Below are positions 62,331-64,000 of a stretch of DNA of 64,000 nucleotides, one piece after another. This stretch comes from Micromonospora sp. NBC_00389. GTDB taxonomy: Bacteria; Actinomycetota; Actinomycetes; Mycobacteriales; Micromonosporaceae. Positions within the stretch are counted from its first letter, which is position 1, and each line of letters starts with the position of its first letter. The notes beneath the pieces were generated by a model. The model worked only from the letters and a program-made list of their open reading frames with translations, was not told the origin of the DNA and ran no database searches. A program made the position numbers and the translations under genes. Location of the stretch: NCBI RefSeq assembly GCF_036059255.1, contig NZ_CP107947.1, positions 5,022,001 through 5,086,000 on the forward strand, in the 5' to 3' direction.

Positions 62331-64000
62331 ATGGGCAGACGCTGGCGGATCGGCGGCGGCGTGGCCGCCGTGCTCCTCGCGCTGGGACTGACCGGCGCGG
62401 TACCGGTTGGGGCGAGTGCGGAGCGCCTCCGCGCGGGCACGCTGACCACCGCGTCCGCGCCGTCCCCGGCGTTGGACGGGACCATCGACTACACCGTCTA
62501 CCTGCCGTACGGGTACGCCAATGCGACCGCCGCCCGCTACCCGGTGCTGTACCTGTTGCACGGGCGGGGCGACACCATGCAGGCGTGGACCCAGGTGAAG
62601 GCCGACCTGGACCGGATGATCGCCGACGGCGAGGTGTCGCCGGTGATCGCGGTGCTGCCCGACGCGCCGTGGAGCAGCCGGGGTAACTGGTACGTCGACT
62701 CCTCCTACACCGGCGCGGACGACCCGGGCCGGCCGGTGGAGACCGCGCTCACCCGCGACCTGGTGGCGCATGTCGATGCCACCTACCGCACCGCCGCGCA
62801 CCGCGGCGCCCGCCTGGTCGGCGGCTACTCGATGGGCGGCGCCGGGGCGCTGCGCTACGCCCTCGCCCACCAGGACCTCTTCGCCAACGCGCTGGTGCTC
62901 AGCCCGGCGGTCTACCGGCCGCTGCCGCCGGCCGACTCGTCGGCGCGCGAGTTCGGTGCCTTCGGCTCGGGCGCGCAGCGCTTCTCCGACGAGGTCTACC
63001 AGCAGCTGAACTACCCCGCCCTGCTGTCCGGCCTGGACCCGGAGTCCCCGGTCCGGATGTACGTCGCGGTCGGCGATGACGAGTGGGCCAACCCCGACCC
63101 GGCCGACGCCGCGCACGACCTCGACTACGAGGCGGCCACCCTCTACAACACGGTGCGCCGCGCCGACGGGGTCGCCGCCGAGCTGCGGGTGCTCGACGGG
63201 GGGCACGACTGGGATGTCTGGCGACCCGCCTTCGTGGACGGTCTGAAGCACCTCGCCGGCACGCTGAGCGTCACTCCGCCGGCCGGGCTGCCCGGGCCGG
63301 TGCACGGCAGCGCGGGCACGGACTGGGCCGGCGGCGTCGCCGCCCACCAGGATGGCACGACCACCATCGGCTACGCCGCCTCCGGCCCGGTCGACGGCCA
63401 GCCGTACGCCGGCGGGCTGGACGCGGTGGTGAGCCGGCTCGCCGCCGACGGCACGACCGCGCGGTGGACGACCCAGTTCGGCACCGCCGCGAACGACCGC
63501 CTCTACGGGCTGATGCCGCTCGCCGACGGCGGGGTCATCGCCGCCGGCTACACCCGCGGCGACCTGGACGGAAAGCACCCCGGCAACCCGGCCGACGACG
63601 CCTTGGTGACCCGGCTGACCGGGTCCGGGCAGCGGGCCTGGCTGACCCAGGCCGGTGACCCGACGAAGGCGGACCGGTTCTACGCCGTCGCGCCAGCGCC
63701 GGACGGCGGTGCGTACGTCGCCGGCTACACCAGTGGCTCGTTCGCCGGCGAGACCGGTGCCGGCGACAAGGACGCCGTGCTGGCCCGGATCGGCCCGGAC
63801 GGGCGCGTCGCCTGGAGCCGGCAGTTCGGCGGGCCAGGCGAGGACAAGGCGTACGCGGTGATGGCCGACGCGCAGGGCGTGTACGTGGCCGGCGGCACCT
63901 CGGCCGGCCTGCCGGGCACGACGGCGCTCGGCGGCGCAGACGGCTGGCTGGCCCGGTACGACCCGGCCGGCACCCGCAGCTGGGTGACCTCGGTGGGCGG
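62331..64000 (+). CDS. secreted esterase with C-terminal beta-propeller-like repeats (3' end outside window)
   Basis: The frame is open from ATG 62331 (AAGGAG at 62318-62323) to the window end, 556 codons so far. Signal peptide (RRWRIGGGVAAVLLALGL, cleavage near VGASA), then an alpha/beta-hydrolase esterase domain of the EstA/FrmB type: oxyanion HGRGD, nucleophile GYSMGG, acid VAVGDDE region and His in GGHDWDVW. From residue ~330 onward there are repeats of the SBBP kind, each with a GxDAxxxRL-like core (GLDAVVSRL, DDALVTRL, DKDAVLARI, GADGWLARY). It may deacylate a sugar ester outside the cell before import. Confidence 0.85.
   Translation, partial: MGRRWRIGGGVAAVLLALGLTGAVPVGASAERLRAGTLTTASAPSPALDGTIDYTVYLPYGYANATAARYPVLYLLHGRGDTMQAWTQVKADLDRMIADGEVSPVIAVLPDAPWSSRGNWYVDSSYTGADDPGRPVETALTRDLVAHVDATYRTAAHRGARLVGGYSMGGAGALRYALAHQDLFANALVLSPAVYRPLPPADSSAREFGAFGSGAQRFSDEVYQQLNYPALLSGLDPESPVRMYVAVGDDEWANPDPADAAHDLDYEAATLYNTVRRADGVAAELRVLDGGHDWDVWRPAFVDGLKHLAGTLSVTPPAGLPGPVHGSAGTDWAGGVAAHQDGTTTIGYAASGPVDGQPYAGGLDAVVSRLAADGTTARWTTQFGTAANDRLYGLMPLADGGVIAAGYTRGDLDGKHPGNPADDALVTRLTGSGQRAWLTQAGDPTKADRFYAVAPAPDGGAYVAGYTSGSFAGETGAGDKDAVLARIGPDGRVAWSRQFGGPGEDKAYAVMADAQGVYVAGGTSAGLPGTTALGGADGWLARYDPAGTRSWVTSVG

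Overview
The window is very GC-rich with dense, mostly overlapping genes, GTG starts, Mce/YrbE lipid-import genes, a SigD/RsdA pair and many LacI, TetR and ECF regulators. This points to a filamentous actinobacterium, most probably of the Micromonosporaceae (inference from gene content and style; no marker gene is present). No rRNA, tRNA or CRISPR array was found.

Region 1 (1-22.7 kb) is an L-rhamnose utilisation locus. Two GH78 alpha-L-rhamnosidases (one cut by the window edge, one secreted and 1,547 aa) release rhamnose. A LacI-type regulator follows, with a matching operator at its own promoter and at the promoter of the import operon. That operon encodes an ABC importer (rhaT-P-Q-S), rhamnose mutarotase (rhaM), rhamnose isomerase (rhaI), a fused rhamnulose-1-phosphate aldolase/lactaldehyde dehydrogenase (rhaD), rhamnulokinase (rhaK) and the lactate oxidation proteins LutA, LutB and LutC, so the L-lactaldehyde arm can be carried through to pyruvate. 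An IS200/IS605-type element with an apparently intact tnpB and a recognisable omega-RNA end sits between rhaM and rhaI and has displaced the rhaM stop and the rhaI ribosome binding site. An ECF42 sigma factor with its YCII/DGPF partner lies between the regulator and the importer.

Region 2 (22.7-38.2 kb) holds a MerR-thioredoxin pair with a textbook 19-bp-spacer operator, a D,D-carboxypeptidase, a YdeI-like protein, the SigD-RsdA pair, and, divergent from it, a complete mce operon (ATPase, two YrbE permeases, MceA-F, two Mce-associated proteins).

Region 3 (38.2-52.5 kb) is an accessory stretch: a GAF-PP2C phosphatase followed by a MEDS-HATPase protein (partner-switching signalling), an unknown membrane protein with a possible frame break, AraC plus a flavin monooxygenase, an LtrA-like membrane protein, a GNAT-like protein, two TetR regulators each with repeated palindromic operators in front of a divergent target, a small membrane protein, and an ABC-F ATPase with a short leader ORF and competing hairpins.

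Region 4 (52.5-64 kb) is a LacI-controlled operon: regulator, CUT1-type sugar importer without its own ATPase, two dissimilar ADP-ribosylglycohydrolase-family enzymes, ribokinase, a TIM-barrel-like/SUMF fusion protein and a secreted esterase with C-terminal repeats that runs off the window. It looks like a catabolic system for a ribosyl-containing compound of unknown identity and is the best candidate here for an undescribed pathway.
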